A stretch of DNA of 64,000 nucleotides, taken from Nymphaea colorata (taxonomy: Eukaryota; Streptophyta; Magnoliopsida; Nymphaeales; Nymphaeaceae). The notes below the pieces were generated by a model, which saw only the letters and a program-made list of their open reading frames with translations, made no database searches and was not told the origin of the DNA. Numbering within the stretch: the stretch's first letter is position 1; each line of letters begins with the position of its first letter. The DNA lies in the NCBI RefSeq assembly GCF_008831285.2, contig NC_045142.1, forward strand, positions 191,001 to 255,000, read 5' to 3'. This document shows positions 1 to 14,191 of this stretch, piece by piece. The translations under genes and the position numbers were made by a program.

Positions 1-1145
1 CTATAATTAAAAGGTCATAGAAAGAGGAACAAACTAGTTTTATCTTAACATTTCTTGAATTCCCCATGAACCACATTTAAATTCAGCATCTATGTCGAGA
101 TATGCAAATTTAATGCAACACCTCAAAGTTTTACTCTCATATCTAAGATTGTGAGAAACCTTGGAGAACTTATCAGGGGGTTGGCTAAGTGATTGAATGT
201 TCTGGTTCCTAACCTTTTTGAAGTTTAAACCGAAGCTGTTACGGGCAGGTTGGGATCTGCCAGACCGGAAAGCCGAGCCTAGTGTGAGAGTGGTTTGGGT
301 TGTTACAAATATTGTCTTTGTGTGAAATGCATAGTCCATTTTGACTCCTATTTCATTTCCCCTGCTCTATAAACCATATCGCAACTTCATAAAAAATTGT
401 CATATCACTGCATATTCAGCTCTATCCATGTGATATAGGTCAGTTATAATGATAGAACTCTTATTTCCACTTGTTTCTGTTTGTTGTTGTGTGCAAAATC
501 ATCATGTTCTTTTCAGCACATTAGTTTGTTCTTTACAGCAACAAGGCTGAGAAAGTCACAGCCCCTCCTTCCACTTTCCTCTTTGCAGGTTTCCAGTATT
601 TTATTCATAAGAGCATCAAAGATTCAGAGCTGATTGCCATTTCTGATGTTTTCTCTATCCACATAGATATGCACAGTTGTAAGCTATCTATAAATGGATC
701 TACAATCTTATGTGTCCCATAGTTATCCATAAAATCCAGGTACAGCTTCCCTTTGCACGACACTAACCATTCCAACTTATCTGTTTCATTTACTATCTTT
801 CGATGGAGTGCTAATGTAAATGGTCAATGCAAAAACAGTACCCCATCAGCTGATCATAGAAAAAATACCTTGTGGAAGGTGGCACCCTAAGGTATACAAG
901 ATACAACTTCATTCTTTATTTCACTTATCGGTGGATTTATTATTTAAGGAAAACAAGTACAAGGTTCATTGCCAAACATTAGTATCTTTTCCTTTATCCC
1001 ATTTCCCTGTGGATTTATTATTTAAGGAAAGGAAGGGACAAAGTATCCTTGTGAACATGAGTATCCCTCAAATCTGAGCAGCAAATCTACTTAAGCTTCA
1101 AAGTAAATCTGAATTGTAGCACAGAAATCCAAGTTAAAAACATAC
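1..1145. other. No exon recognised; probably villin intron
   Basis: This lies downstream of the last villin exon seen (ending at 1146 with a GT donor). All frames of the minus strand were read for the expected next exon (the end of gelsolin repeat 5, then repeat 6) without success, so it is most likely intron. It holds an imperfect 78-bp tandem duplication near 931-1030. Confidence 0.5.
931..1030. repeat. Two copies of a 22-bp unit, 78 bp apart
   Basis: The 22-bp unit starting GTGGATTTATTATTTAAGG occurs at 931-952 and again at 1009-1030. The flanks are only loosely alike, suggesting an old 78-bp tandem duplication inside the villin intron. Confidence 0.7.
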
Positions 1146-4100
1146 ATTAAGATGGTCCAGCATTCTGTCAGCAATATCATGGTCTTTTGGAGAAGAAAGG
1201 TTGCCAGTCCAAACGAACATAAATGCTTCTGCCTCCAGAATATAACAGAATGATGAGTTAAGTGAACTTGAGACCTGAAATTGTGAACAACAGTGCCTTA
1301 TTTTCGTAAATCTCAAGTGCCACATACATTACCACTGCAAAGACTAAGCGCAATGTTAAACAGAAGTTATGTAAACCGCTTACTTGTATGATTGTGCATA
1401 TGCATATCCTACATGTGTATCTATACATGTTTATCTTTGAGACTGCATCAATGCACAGCTCTTTGACCCAAGCATTAGAAAACTGTGTCTGTGCTCAATC
1501 CACTGGTGAGCAACCTATTCTATGAAATGAAGTATGAGGTGAGAATATAGGCAGCCACATGGTGGTAACACCATCTGTATAAATGTGTATCTTACATCCC
1601 AGTAATGCAGTTGAGCTTTAGTTTTCTTTCATTCTGTTATCGAAATGTATCATGCAAACAGGTAACTTTGCAAATCTCAGGCTCCTCAAATTAGAAGGAG
1701 ATATGTCAACTATGTAAAAGAAAATGCAGACTTGTTGTATTTAGAAGTGGATACATTCCAGAAAGTATGGGGATTTCAAATATTGTGCTGTATTACCTTT
1801 TCATCCAATTATGCAAGCACTTATTTTCTATCATAATTCGGGATCCTACCAAACCAACTAGTCCTACGAAGGAGTCTGGCAGCCATTTACCTAGTGATGA
1901 TTTTCGCCTACATAGAATAAGATTATTGCAAAATGGTATCTTCTGTGGATTTTCCCTCCATGGAATTTCATGGGAAAGGAGCTTCCAGGTTCTGAGAGCT
2001 GAAGTACTAGAAAAGGAAACTTTTACAACCCTTCAATCAGGTCTTTCGGCTGCCAACCTGTAGACAGCATTACTTCAAAAATGCTATTCAATTTCTGAGC
2101 CTTACATCAAAAGAAGCATTGTGTTCATTAAGCAAGGTCAACAAGTTCTCTTGAGGCTGACTCATGAAAACGAAATCCACCATTCATCATGTAAAGCAAT
2201 CAATATCAAATAAAGGTCTAAATGTCATATCTGTCTTAAATTCAACTGATAAACTACGCATGGCATGAACAAAGTCAGGTATGTTTGAATCCTTTGATCA
2301 ATTACAGCATCAATTGTGTACAAATAAGAAAAACTATATTATAGGGCTTTGACCAGGTCCATGAGTCAATGCAATATATCGACCAGCATTCTGTTCTCAG
2401 GTACAAGTAATTAGAAGTCAAATTTATGCCATTCATTTTATCTACTTATATGAGGAACCAATGGTTAGTGTACCTTCACCTTGACAAATCACTGGAAAAT
2501 GCTGACATGAAAGGAACAGGTAAATGGGAACTGGATAGCCATGTCGCATGATAGTGACCCAACTTCTAAGAGGATTATCATCTCATGAAAATTCTCAAGA
2601 AGCCATTCAATAGAGGCTATGGCACAATTGTGCAGGGTATGGTGTAAATGCGGGTGAAGCATTTTTCAAAGAAAACCATGGGTGCAGGTGCGGGTGCAGG
2701 AGTATACATAAAATGGATTAACAAGCTACGTTTCTATGGTTCAATGAAAAGGAAAGCAAATTGTCAGTTGCCATACCCACACCTGAGTCAAGTTGACTCT
2801 GCCCTAACCTTTCTAAAGACCTAGGTTACTTACATGGGAGGGTAATCCTGCATGCCTCCTGCAAGCCTATTGAAACAGATGAACATACGTAACCTTCAAA
2901 AACATGTGAAATCTTGAATCTTATCAAGTTATTACCATCTTTGGAAAGCTTTTGCAGTTGCTTCATGGTTCATACTCACTGCAGAACCCAAGAAGACTTA
3001 TCAGCTCATGCTTGCATTTTCTTAACTTAGTTTCCAAATATTACAGTTTTGAGTTTGAGAATATAGGACAAACCCTTAATGTTAACACAAAGGAAGACAT
3101 TTCTTTACCATAACAGATTGGCAACAATGGACCACATAATTATTAAGATATCACATCCCTGAACTTTTTCAACTTTAGTTCCATGGACAATAATATATGG
3201 ATCAACTGGTGATAGTGGTTTATGGGAATAGGAACATATGTGGTGGCAATGTTTATCCATAATTCCATATCACCGAGCAGGTTTATGGTACTAGCTGCTT
3301 GAACTTTTTTCTGTTCAATAATCATTTCAACATACAGATTGGAGGTATCTACTACTAAACAGCTAACACAATTTTCTCAGAAGCTCAGAATTACAACATA
3401 CCAGATTAACTTGGATGGCTTGCATGTTCGCAGAACCTGTACCTTGAACTCTAAAAAGGGCAATAGAACCCTCATGATACATTTCATCAGCTATTCCATT
3501 TTGTTCAACATACTTCTTACATTCAGAACTTAGCCCACCCTGCAGAGCATATCAGAGATCATAGAAGGAGAAAATAATATACTCTTTATTTCTAGTTTCC
3601 ATGTTGTGCTTGTGACGTCATACGCACCTTGTAAATGACTAATCTCTGGAAGATGTAAAAGAACTGCACTGTTTCCTTGCCTTCAAAAAGCTGAGCCTAG
3701 TGTAAGATGAAGATGTCATCATTAAGAGCACGTGAATCAGAAAATGCTTTATATGTGCAGCAATGGATGAACTGACTTCATCTACAGTAAGGAATATGAC
3801 CTTGATTCCTCGCATGATACCATAATGAAAAAGGCAGGAAAAAACCAGAACATTGACTTCTAATAATTAAAATGACTAGCTCGGAATGCAAAACAAGAAA
3901 TCACCTCATCACACAAACATGGTCCCAACAATCACACATTTAGTACAAAAAAAAGCAACATGCGTTGAATTGAACCTATTGCACAGTTACATGACGCCGA
4001 ATATAGTGAAAAACAAGTGTGGAGCACAGGCGTTTTTAGATCAAGGCATCAATAGTATAATTCATATCAGAATTTCTGCAATATACACCACCCTATCAAT

Positions 4101-6262
4101 ATAACTACCTAAGTCATAAGAAGGTTTATTCACCTGTTTAGAGGCCTGGACAAATTAAGAATATGACGCACATAAGTTCTTTGCTTCTCCAAGAAAAGTT
4201 TATGGCCCTCACTGTGCAAAGTGCAAACAACTCATAACTTACAACTATTCATTTACAAATTCCATTTTCTTGAAGCTTGGAACCTGACATTTTATTAGGA
4301 TTACTTGTTAATTGTCCACATAGAATGGAACAATCAACCTAAGGCTCTGAAAATGTTCAGGCATAATACAATAAACAGTAGACACAGTCACATAGTTCTA
4401 GACAAGTTTTTCGTGGAATTTTTTTTCAAAATATGGCCTTTCTCAAGATAGTCTTGGAATGTTTAAAATGTCAAAATATAAAAAACACAAATAAGAGTTA
4501 TTAATAATAAGCTTTCTAGTATTCTACTTGCAAAAATGGAGAGAAATAGTAGAAAACCCTTCTTGAAAACATAAAAGAAAAACTCACACGTTTAAAAATT
4601 ATGAAAAAGAAACTTTTTGCATGTTCCAGAAAAATATAGGGAATAACGAGAGATAATCATCGCAATACTTTCATTTTTGGTAGTATTTCGAAACTATTGG
4701 TGTAGTTAGCCAATAATATTGGTTGGCTTAGAGATGGCAATAAATATTGGGGTATTCTCAAAATATTGTAGATATTTGTGAGTATGAAAATATCTTACAG
4801 AAAAGCTCTATCGAACTTTCAGCCTGCAAAACATTTTCTCTCACTTCCAGACCTGTCCTGAAACAGCAAACCTCTTTCATGAGCATTTACGGCAGTAACA
4901 TTTCAAATACATCATTGAAGCAAAAAACCAGCAATATTTTGCATCTAATTTTTGGTTGGAAATATGCACAACATGATAAGTTCATATACGAGGGAAGATC
5001 TGGCCATTGGCTTATCTTCAAAAGGAACTTGCTGTCAAAAGATTATACTTAATAATTGCATTGAAATTCCTAGAGGTCAAGCTACTAGGAAATAAATGGT
5101 ACCCTATAGACTAATTAAAGTCTAAGTATGATTTCATAAAGAAATTAAGTAGTTCCTTGGTACATAAACACTGAAGTTACAAACATTTCAAAAGACGTTA
5201 AAAGGAAATTGACACATACATGAAGCAATATCATCATCCAGGAACACAGTAGCTTATAGCTGTCCTTATTTTTGCACAATATGTAAGCTGCTTAGTTAGT
5301 TCATCAATAAACTTCAATTATATTCTGGAACCATTTGTTATACATAAATATAGGCAAATAGTAAAGGTAAATAAGTAACCAACCATAACTGGCTGACCAC
5401 CAACTGAATCAACCTGTGAATGCATGAGAGAGATAGCATCCACTCTATCCTCCTGCAGAAAACATACTTGTTTCAACTTTCAACTAGTCATGATGCAGAA
5501 AAAACAGAAGACTTATGAGGAACAAGTGAAGAAATTTAATGTATGATCCAGAGTTGAATTGAACATATTCAAGACAATTACTCCCATTTTCTGTTAGTGA
5601 ATGGCTTACAGAATTGAAGAAGGCAGAAAAATGTGGCATGATTCTGGTGTGAATTGCAAAATGTCACATGTGGTACAAATGAATGATAAAACATGTTGAC
5701 AACATACCTATGAAAAATTGCCAGCTTAGGTCATGGATTGCAAACCACCAAATGTTCCAGTACGGGGTACTTGGTTAGGAATGTGTATGCACATACAAAC
5801 ACAAATTGTAGTGGAGATCTTTTTTTAATATAAAAACATATATATATATGAAAAGTCAATGCTGCCATATGCAGGACAGTTGTAGGATGGGTAGAATCTA
5901 AAATTTTGTTGCTAAAAAGATCATAAAACATTTTGTGTGTGTGTGTGTGTGTGTAGGAAAAGTCAATGTTGTCGTGTGCTAGATAGTTGTCATATGGGTA
6001 AAGTCTAAAAAATTGTCACTAAAAAGACCATAAATCATCATTGAGACCACCGTAAACCACCACCGCATCATAAACCACGATTGATACCAATTCAGTTATT
6101 ATTTTTAAAGCGACAATTTCTTAAACTTTAACCATCCAGCAATGTTGGTACATGGCAACATTGTACTCCCCATACCCTCCGGCCATCCAGCCTTCCATCC
6201 AATCAAACGTGCTGTGAGAGGCAGGAGGATTTCTCCATCCAGACCTAGACAGACAAATCTAA

Positions 6263-6308
<46 letters not shown>

Positions 6309-9300
6309 GTATAGAAGATCATAGAAAATTTATGGAAGAATGAGGCTTCTACTACTTTTCTTACAAAAATGTGTGTTGGCAAAAAACGGTGATAGAAGTT
6401 CTTAAATTATAAAAAAATCAAAAATATTTACTTAAAAGATGTATAAATGAAGATTCATTTCTCAAGAAGAATATTGCAATGTTTGTTTTCTCATGATATT
6501 TTGAAAACATCCAGTTATGTTCCAATATTAGCATTGAGAGTTATCTTGGAGATAAAAAAAGCATGTTCTTTTAAAAATAACATATTTGTGATTAAGGTTT
6601 GAGGTTCAAAACTTCAAATAGTGGCCCATAATTTTGCTGGATATGGAGAATTACAAGCTGCAGTATAAGGAAGACAGATTTGGAAAAAATTATTAGTACC
6701 TGAAGTAGCAAACCATGTAGCCATTAGTTAGGAACAAAGATTCCTTTCACAATATCACCTTGTATGAAACAACAGTGAGCATCTTGTCATGCATGAATAC
6801 CACAGACTAATTCTAGTGAAATTTGAACCATGAGAATTCTTTAACCACTATGAAACATCTCATGTATACAAATTTCTGGAACTGATTTTTTTCATGTAAT
6901 ATTAATGGCTTTGCAATCAGTGACTGATTCAGTTCGATGCCTCTTAACTACAATTGATTCCTAAAATATCTACGTTAAACGATACTAACTAGAAAAGCTA
7001 GAAAATTTGACCTTAGTGGAAGCTATTTTAACTTTTAAATTAGGCTACATTTTTAATTCATCTCTATCATCAGAATCTGCATACGAATGACAATCAAGTG
7101 CAACTCCAGCATACAAACTGACACAAATGTAGATAGAAAGAGGACCAGGATTGATCCATCAGCAGCTTAACTAAGTTTACTCGAATCACACAGTTATCTG
7201 TCAGGCTTATATAATTTGAACAGCTAATTTTAAACAGTGTATTTCCAAAAAGAAGGATAACACACCATGGTGCTGTCACTGCCAAACCAGGCATAAAAAA
7301 TGCACTCTTCTTTTTCATCTCCAAGGTATGTGTACTGCAAAATATAACAATTCCCACTGAACAGCTTGCCTGTTTCAACAGGCACTATGGTGTGAGACGC
7401 AACTCGCCAGACCTGAATCAAGCAAAGAACTTGCTCATCAAACACTATATCGTAACAGATGAAGTTGCTCTCAGGACTTACTTTTAGGCTGCCAACGCAG
7501 TCTATATATGGCTCAGGATCCTCTGTTGGAAGCTCCCTCACATCAAAACCATGCTGTTTAAACATTGCTGTGAATAAACAAAGCATGAAACAAGTTTGTC
7601 AGATCAATGGAAAATCAAATTGTTTCTGTAAAATACAGATTACCTAGAGGTTAGAACTTTACCTGCAACTTTTCCTTTTCCTTCCTCATACAGACTTTGG
7701 GCAAAAACTTGAGGCCAGCAATCAAAATAAGTTGTAAATTTCACTGTCTCAGAACCCTCTGTCAGAAAAGTCACATTGGTACTCCTGGACCGCCCTTGAG
7801 AATGGATTGTATCCTGTAAAACAAGATAACAAGAGTAACAAGACAAAAAATGACAGCAGAGAAAATAAAAATTAAAGATTTGTATTTGTATGCACAAGCA
7901 TGACAAAGTACATAGCGGAGATTGATTGCTCGCTTTTTTTTTTTTCACTTTACCAGGTAAGTTCTGATATTATATAATTTATGGATCATCCTGCAGCCAT
8001 TTTTTTGGATTTTTAAAAAGCATGTACTTTTATTAAGAATGCTCCTTGTGCATGTATCCCTGAACATCATTTTGTAGAGTTGGCAGTCAATTAAGATTGA
8101 ATAAAAATCTGCCTGTCACTATTAGATCTGAAATCAAGGATACTTATCGCAGCCACTTACAACTATCAGTGACCTATTTGAAAGGAATCAAAATTCCTAC
8201 TTAACGATTCCAGATTTCCAGTAACTATTTCTGGTGAATGCTATGATCTGCCCCAGATTTATTACCTATAAAATCCATGCAAACACATGCTATGATAGTT
8301 GTATGCCTCCCTCAGCAACGTCTGCGTTATGAAAATTAATGATAACCTGGCCTTCCCCAGAAAAATCTCGGAAAAATTCTTCAACTTTTTTAGAAAAAAA
8401 ATCATAAAAAATAGGAAAAACTAAAATAAATGAAAAACTAACGAGAAAACAAAATGATAAAAATGATGTTTTAGTAATGATAGAAATGAAGATAAATAAT
8501 TTAACTTAAGTTTTAAACTTTAAAGCAAAATAACATAAAAATAATGAAGAAAAAACACGAAAGATTCATTTTGGAGTTTCTTAAAAAGACAGGTTTTTTA
8601 GTTTTCATTGTTTTTAACATTTTTATCAGGGTTTTTTCGAAAAGGAGGGTTTTTCGTGACTATGGTCCAGATTAACAACATAACCGTTTATGCATGCAAA
8701 GAATGTACAAGAATTAAGGACCTGACAGTGTACATTGATAAGGTGTCGAATTACCTCAACAGTTAAAATGGATTCCTTTCTTTCAGTCAGCGAAGTATTC
8801 TTTCCCATCCAAAGAAAAATCTCCCCATCACAATCAAGCATATAACATTTATCTGAGCACAGTAAATCTTTCTTCAATAGATTGTCTCCAATGAGGCACA
8901 GTTTCTTGCGAGCTACCCTGTCACGAAAGTATATCACGAGCCTATCTAAGTGAAGCATAGAAAGTATACATCTCATGATGTTTAACTTTCACCAAGAAGC
9001 TTCACAGGTAATACATAGTTGCACGCAGAAGGATTATCATATAATCAACATGTTAACATGACCATGGTTATTCACTCAGTCATGCATACTCACCAATATA
9101 GCTTTGCTGAGGAACCTTGAAGCTCTACGTTACTGAGGCTAGCTGAATTCTTTGAGATGGGAGCATAGCCGCCAAAAAGGCTCCAGAACTCGCCAACGTC
9201 AGGATCACCAACAAATTTCCCATCCTCTACATGCAATAAAGTAGTTCCTATCATCACCTACACAGTAGTCGAACAATAATTCGTGGGAAAGCTACAATTG

Positions 9301-10668
9301 TACTTACCAATTGCTGCCACATCACACTTCCCAATGTGATTATTTTCATTGATATACTGAACAACCTCCAACGCTTTTGCTCTTTGTTGTATGCGGGAAT
9401 TGCATCCACTAAAGAGGTACATTTTTGACTCCGTGTCCAGTATAAAAACATCATCGTGATTCAAAGAAGACCGTGAGAACGGCACCTGGCAATACACAAA
9501 TCAGATCCAACATGAATTATCAGCTGTGTAAGGCAGGAAACTAGATCGAGGAGGGATTGGGTGGTTAAATAAGAGATAATAATGCGTCGCTTATAGTTCG
9601 GAAGAAACTCAAGATCCCAAAACTAGAACTTTTCTTTTTGAATTGAATATAAGTAATCCATACTTCCTTGACGCGGGCAGCACGTTCTCCTTTGCACACA
9701 AATAAGCTGACCTGGTAACTTCCATTGTCAGACCTTCCAGTCTCTGAAGAAAACACTCCTTCAAGTGGTATGATACAAGGCTTGAAGTATGACAAAAATT
9801 TTTCACTTTCATGTCCTTGAACTTCTCTATACTGGACAGCATGGTAGCCTAGAGCTACATCTAGTTCAAGTGCCTTATCGGATGCCATCGTGGAATCATC
9901 CTGCCAATTTGAGGAGATATGTTAGGAAGTAACGACACAAAAAGTTGATCCTTTCGAGTTAAAATAAGAGAGTCGGTGATACCGGTTTCATATCCTTTCC
10001 AAGCCAATAATGAATATCATGATAAGGAACTCCACTTCTAAGAAAAATTGTCTGACAAAATGAAGCAAAATAAGCACAAAGTAAAGATACCACATAATGA
10101 TGCAAAAATAGACGAACCGAAGTGATACTTCTTTGGTGTCTTTATCCTTTTCGGAAAGCGAATTCGTGCACTGACTTAGTGCTGAACCAAGCAGCCCCAC
10201 ATCAAAAGGAAAAGAAAAGGAATTACTGAAAAAAAAAAAAAGGTAATCCTACTTGGGGCAGTATGGAATTATCAACCATGTTTAGGAGAAGGGAGATAAG
10301 CCGAAGAACGATTTAATTGGTTGACATAGACGACTTACATTTAAGATTATGTATGAGCTTCCACAAAAGAACTTCCCGTGAGAAGATTTAGGCACTGCAA
10401 CCACGCGAAGATTTTCTATGCACCAAATTTCTAAGCCACTAGGAACAAGCAGAGTCAAGGATACGAGCAGTCATGCGCGATAAATGAACTGTCATTTGCG
10501 TGCTTCTGTGTGTGCGCGTGCGCGTGCATAGGCAGATGAATAGGAAAAACAAGCTCTGGAGCAGAACAACGGAAACGTACGTTAAAAAAATGTGAACGGT
10601 AATAAAGGATACGCCTTCGCGCCGGCCCCTTGAAAAGCCACATCAACACCATCATCATTCAGCAACAT
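1146..10668 (-). CDS. VLN1: Villin (VLN1-like), actin-binding gelsolin-repeat protein; 3' end outside window
   Basis: Coding exons in transcript order are 10668-10613, 10438-10339, 10051-9983, 9900-9664, 9485-9308, 9226-9094, 8917-8755, 7813-7663, 7567-7482, 7412-7266, 5452-5384, 3690-3628, 3539-3402 and 1274-1146. Every junction is GT/AG and in phase, giving 573 residues. The start ATG at 10668 has an in-frame TGA two codons upstream, and the N-terminus reads [20 protein letters not shown], typical of plant villins. Gelsolin repeats 1 to about 5 are present, with hallmark stretches [47 protein letters not shown] and MQAIQV. Plant villins are about 900-970 residues, so the rest of repeat 5, repeat 6 and the headpiece must lie beyond position 1; I found no further exon in 1-1145. 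Villins bind, bundle and cap actin filaments in the cytoplasm. The closest remembered match is Arabidopsis VLN1, which is known for calcium-insensitive bundling; that property is not readable here. Confidence 0.93.
5849..6180. mobile_element. Diverged foldback/MITE-like inverted repeat in a villin intron
   Basis: Two direct copies of an about 81-bp unit (5849-5930 and 5956-6037, starting GAAAAGTCAATG) are separated by a (TG)n run. A third, more diverged copy in reverse orientation occupies about 6107-6180, for example CGACAATTTCTTAAACTTTA against the complement of the second copy. The arrangement is that of a non-autonomous foldback element or MITE with a duplicated left arm. No terminal target duplication could be fixed, so the family is unknown. 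It sits in the 1.8-kb intron between villin exons 10 and 11. Confidence 0.55.
5934..5954. repeat. (TG)n microsatellite
   Basis: About ten TG units in a row lie between the two direct arms of the intronic foldback repeat. Confidence 0.9.
6265..6304. repeat. (AT)n microsatellite
   Basis: An uninterrupted run of about 20 AT units lies within the villin intron, just beyond the foldback element. Confidence 0.95.
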
Positions 10669-11711
10669 CTTTCACAGGAATATATGTCTTTCGGATCAGC
10701 ACGATACGAGTTATATATGTGTCTCGCCTATTCATGCGCCTAAGAGCGAGAATAACAGTTAATTAGATCAAACCGTGCTATAGTAATCTGAATGCAGTAT
10801 CACCGCAACAGATACACGAAGAATTAAGTCTATCTATTCCGACGTCAACAGGCAAAATCTTGGTGACATGCGCAGGACATCAACACTGCAAACTAATCAC
10901 ACGACGGATTTTGGCAACCAAACATTTGGCTGCAACAATATTCTCGTTTATATTGGATCCGAGGAATAGCGCTGAAAGTTTTGAAGTACAGGCCTCCTTA
11001 CGAAGTTCGACACTCATGCTTATGCCTTCCCCGTCTGGCATGCTTTCTTGGCAAGTGGCAACGCTGTCTTTTGCCTTCAAGTGGACTGGTATAATGCAAG
11101 AAACATTTCATAAGTTTTTCCCTAAATCTTTTCCTCAAATCCAAGCAAAAAGAATCACGCTGGCGCACGCACAGATACACGCATTATCCAATCGTGCTCT
11201 CATCTGATTTGAACAGCTCCTGAGGTATCGTCTCTATCACCGTCTGCACGTCCATCCATTGACGAAAGATCAAATTCATTCGGTGGCATAAACCAAACAA
11301 TACACTCCACCTTGCGATTCTTTGCCCTTGAATTTTCATACCAGGGAAATGAGATTCAACGAATGGATGATTGGTAAGCCATGTGCAAAGCCGCTGCATT
11401 TGTAAGTTACGGAAGTTCTCCCAAGTATGTGCATCGATCCGACCACTCCCCTGCAACTTCAGAAACACGAGTTTCCGCGCGCATATACGCTTTCCTTAGT
11501 GACTTCTCATTTCAGCTATTGAGGACTTATAGTGGATCGACAACGACGCAACTAAACTTAAGATCGTATGAACTCATCAAAATCCCGCGACGGCGAGAAA
11601 ACTAGCATGATAAGCTACAGAAGCATCAATTCTCGAAAGGAATGGACCCAGTTGAAACAAACTAGAAGATGATCATGAAACGCCAAAGCAAGAGACCGAA
11701 CAGACACCTAC

Positions 11712-12103
11712 CTTCTCGACCAGCCGGATCTCTCCCTCTCAGGATATCGACTAGAAAGTATCCGGAGTAGAGCAATTGATAATGAAAACGTATTGTAGAT
11801 GCCGGAAACAGACCGAAGAAGACAAAAGCACGGGAAAAGGGGACAGGCTAAGGAAGAAGGAAGAGGAGGGTGGGGATGACGGTAGATTAAAGAATGGAGG
11901 GGTGACAGTGACGGCTGCAGAGATGGAGAGAGAGGGCGGCAATCAGCATGCGTGACTCGGTGGCCATGGGAGAGGGGGAGACCCCACCATCGCTGCTGCT
12001 CGACTCGACTCTGCTCTGCTCTGCCCTGCTGGCAAAAGAAGGAGGCGGGGCGGAGCAAAGGGAAAAAAAAGGTGAAAAAGAGATTTGAAAATAAATATTT
12101 ATA
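11712..12103 (-). promoter_or_regulatory. Probable villin promoter TATA box and non-coding first exon
   Basis: On the minus strand a TATAAATA motif lies at 12103-12096. Below it is a GC- and pyrimidine-rich stretch ending at a good donor (AAG|GTAGGT, exon end 11712). The coding ATG is at 10668, directly after an AG, so a 5' UTR intron of about 1 kb is likely. This is inference from signal content and distance; no transcript was seen. Confidence 0.45.
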
Positions 12104-14001
12104 TGTGCTTAAGGGGAGTGGGGCGCGGGAATCTTTCCTTTTCGTACTAAATCGGGAGAGAAGATAGATTTTAGCAAAACGGTCCCCCTTTTATGGATTT
12201 TATTACAGAAAAGTTCCTGATTTGTACCCTTTTTGTTACGTAGTGCCGATCGCTTGATATCTTTTATGCAAAATACTGCTCGGTTGACGGTTGGCGGCAG
12301 GAACGGTCAAAAACAGAGAGAAAGATAAGACTTCTTCCGACGGAAGATCAATTTATTTTCAAAAGGTTTCGAAGCTTCGCAGTTAAAATTTGCATTCTAG
12401 AGACTTCTCTTTCTAAACAACTCTGGAGATGCGAACGAACTACTTGTCTAGATAGATGCAAGTGCAATGTGCATCAGACCTTCAGGATGACATTTTAAAA
12501 CCATATTTTAGAATTAAAACTTCTTTTTATCTCTAAAACTAAAGTTTTCCGAGTGTTCAAGTGTCATCAAAATTGAGTTTTAGGAAAAACCGAGTTTTGT
12601 AAAAATCGGAGTGAAAAAAACCTGATCCCCACCAGGTTACTCATAAAAGATGGGCTTTGGGTATGGCATCTATACAAAGAAACCGTGTTTTCAAAACTCA
12701 TCAAAAAACTTGGTTTAGATACAACCAAGTTTTTACAAAATTAGGTTGGACGATTGATTTATAACTTGTAATGATATAGTTTATCTCGGTGGTTTGAAGA
12801 AAGATGGGAATTTGTTTTATGAAATGCAAGTATTAGGCAATTTCAGACCCCGCGGCATTAGCTTCGCTGTTCTGTCTGCATTAAACTGGGGCCTGATAAG
12901 GTACAAAATGGAAGCTTCCTCTTAGAAATGACATGTTAACAGCTTCTTCCCACATGATTAACCATGCACCATTAAATATTTGCAACAAAAAGGGACTAAT
13001 TTATAGGACCAGGAAAGGTAGGGTGTCATCTAGTTGGAGGCAAATTTCCCTGGCTTTGAGAAGCTCCTTCGATGCAATTGATCAAACAAGCAAGAATATC
13101 ACAACCGACAAACATAAATTTGAATCCACAGGGGAGAGGAGGGATTCATTGCTGGAATCCAGATCTGTTTTGAATGCAGCTCAGTGGATGAGCCCGAAAT
13201 TTGATGATTTCACTCAAACGATGCTTGAAGAGAGCAATATTTTTTGCATGTGGCCGCACCGGATATTGCATATTGCCAGGGCAGGTTGCTTACACCGAAT
13301 ATTCCTTGCTTGAGTGGGGCCCCGTTTTGATCAGTATCAGATTTATGCTTCTAAACATTTGAACAATGAGGTTCCTAACATCCGAACAAGCAACAAATTA
13401 CTACTTAATTTTTTAGCAATTAACAAATATCAATTCAACCTTCGAGAGGAACAAGCCACCTCAAACTTTAATTCAAAACAGCAAAAATACTCCTCTTAAA
13501 ATACAAAAACATCTTCTGTTGGCCAATTAATAAACGGTTGTTTATGAGGGATATTCATTTGTCCCTTATATATATAAAAAAAAAATGCTTTTTATTAACC
13601 TTGTCTCTTTATGATTTTTTCTCAGATATTGAGCATTTATCTGTTTGCTATTAAAAGTTGAACGGTGGTTTATCATGTGTCCACTTGTTATGTGTCTTTC
13701 TGTAACTTTCTCCAAGTCCATTCAACGATCAAATGTGAAAACGCTACCACTTTACAAGTCAGTAATCAAAACAATGGTCTGTCTTCAACCGACTCTCTTG
13801 GAGAAAGACAAAAGATGCCTGACTCCATCCAGTGGACAGAGATTTACAATTAACAACACTTAGAAGGAACCATTAAAAATAACTATTAGCAAGTACATGT
13901 GATAAGTTGAAAATGCAAAGAGGGTGGAGTTGAAATTTTTAGGCAAGTCTCAATCTTATTTCTCATAATTCAGCTCACCTTGGTAGAGAGAGAGAGCATA
14001 T

Positions 14002-14048
<47 letters not shown>

Positions 14049-14186
14049 AAAAATCGGTGGTAGGACACAAAGAAAAAGTAGTATCGTTTTTTTTGGGGGG
14101 CACCAAGTATGGTTTAGATCTTGTGTTTATCACTCAACGTCATCGTTCCAGTCACACCGCGTGCCAAACCATTAAATACTTTCAGT
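12104..14186. other. Intergenic, no gene recognised
   Basis: This is AT-rich sequence between the villin promoter and the gypsy element. An open frame of 126 codons at 12933-13313 (plus) has no recognisable domain and is probably chance. The stretch ends in a long (AT)n run. Positions 13852-13872 carry a 21-bp sequence found again at 47357-47377. Confidence 0.6.
14005..14046. repeat. (AT)n microsatellite
   Basis: A run of about 21 AT units, preceded by a short GA tract, lies 140 bp from the gypsy insertion site. Confidence 0.95.
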
Positions 14187-14191
14187 CTGCA

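Noticed and set aside
40-339. 99-codon minus-strand frame as a further villin exon
   Set aside because: It shows no similarity to gelsolin repeat 6 or the headpiece, and no splice signals fit the frame of the exon ending at 1146.
8330-8650. AT-rich block in a villin intron as a TIR element
   Set aside because: The apparent inverted ends are short A/T and G runs, and similarity is no better than expected for such composition.
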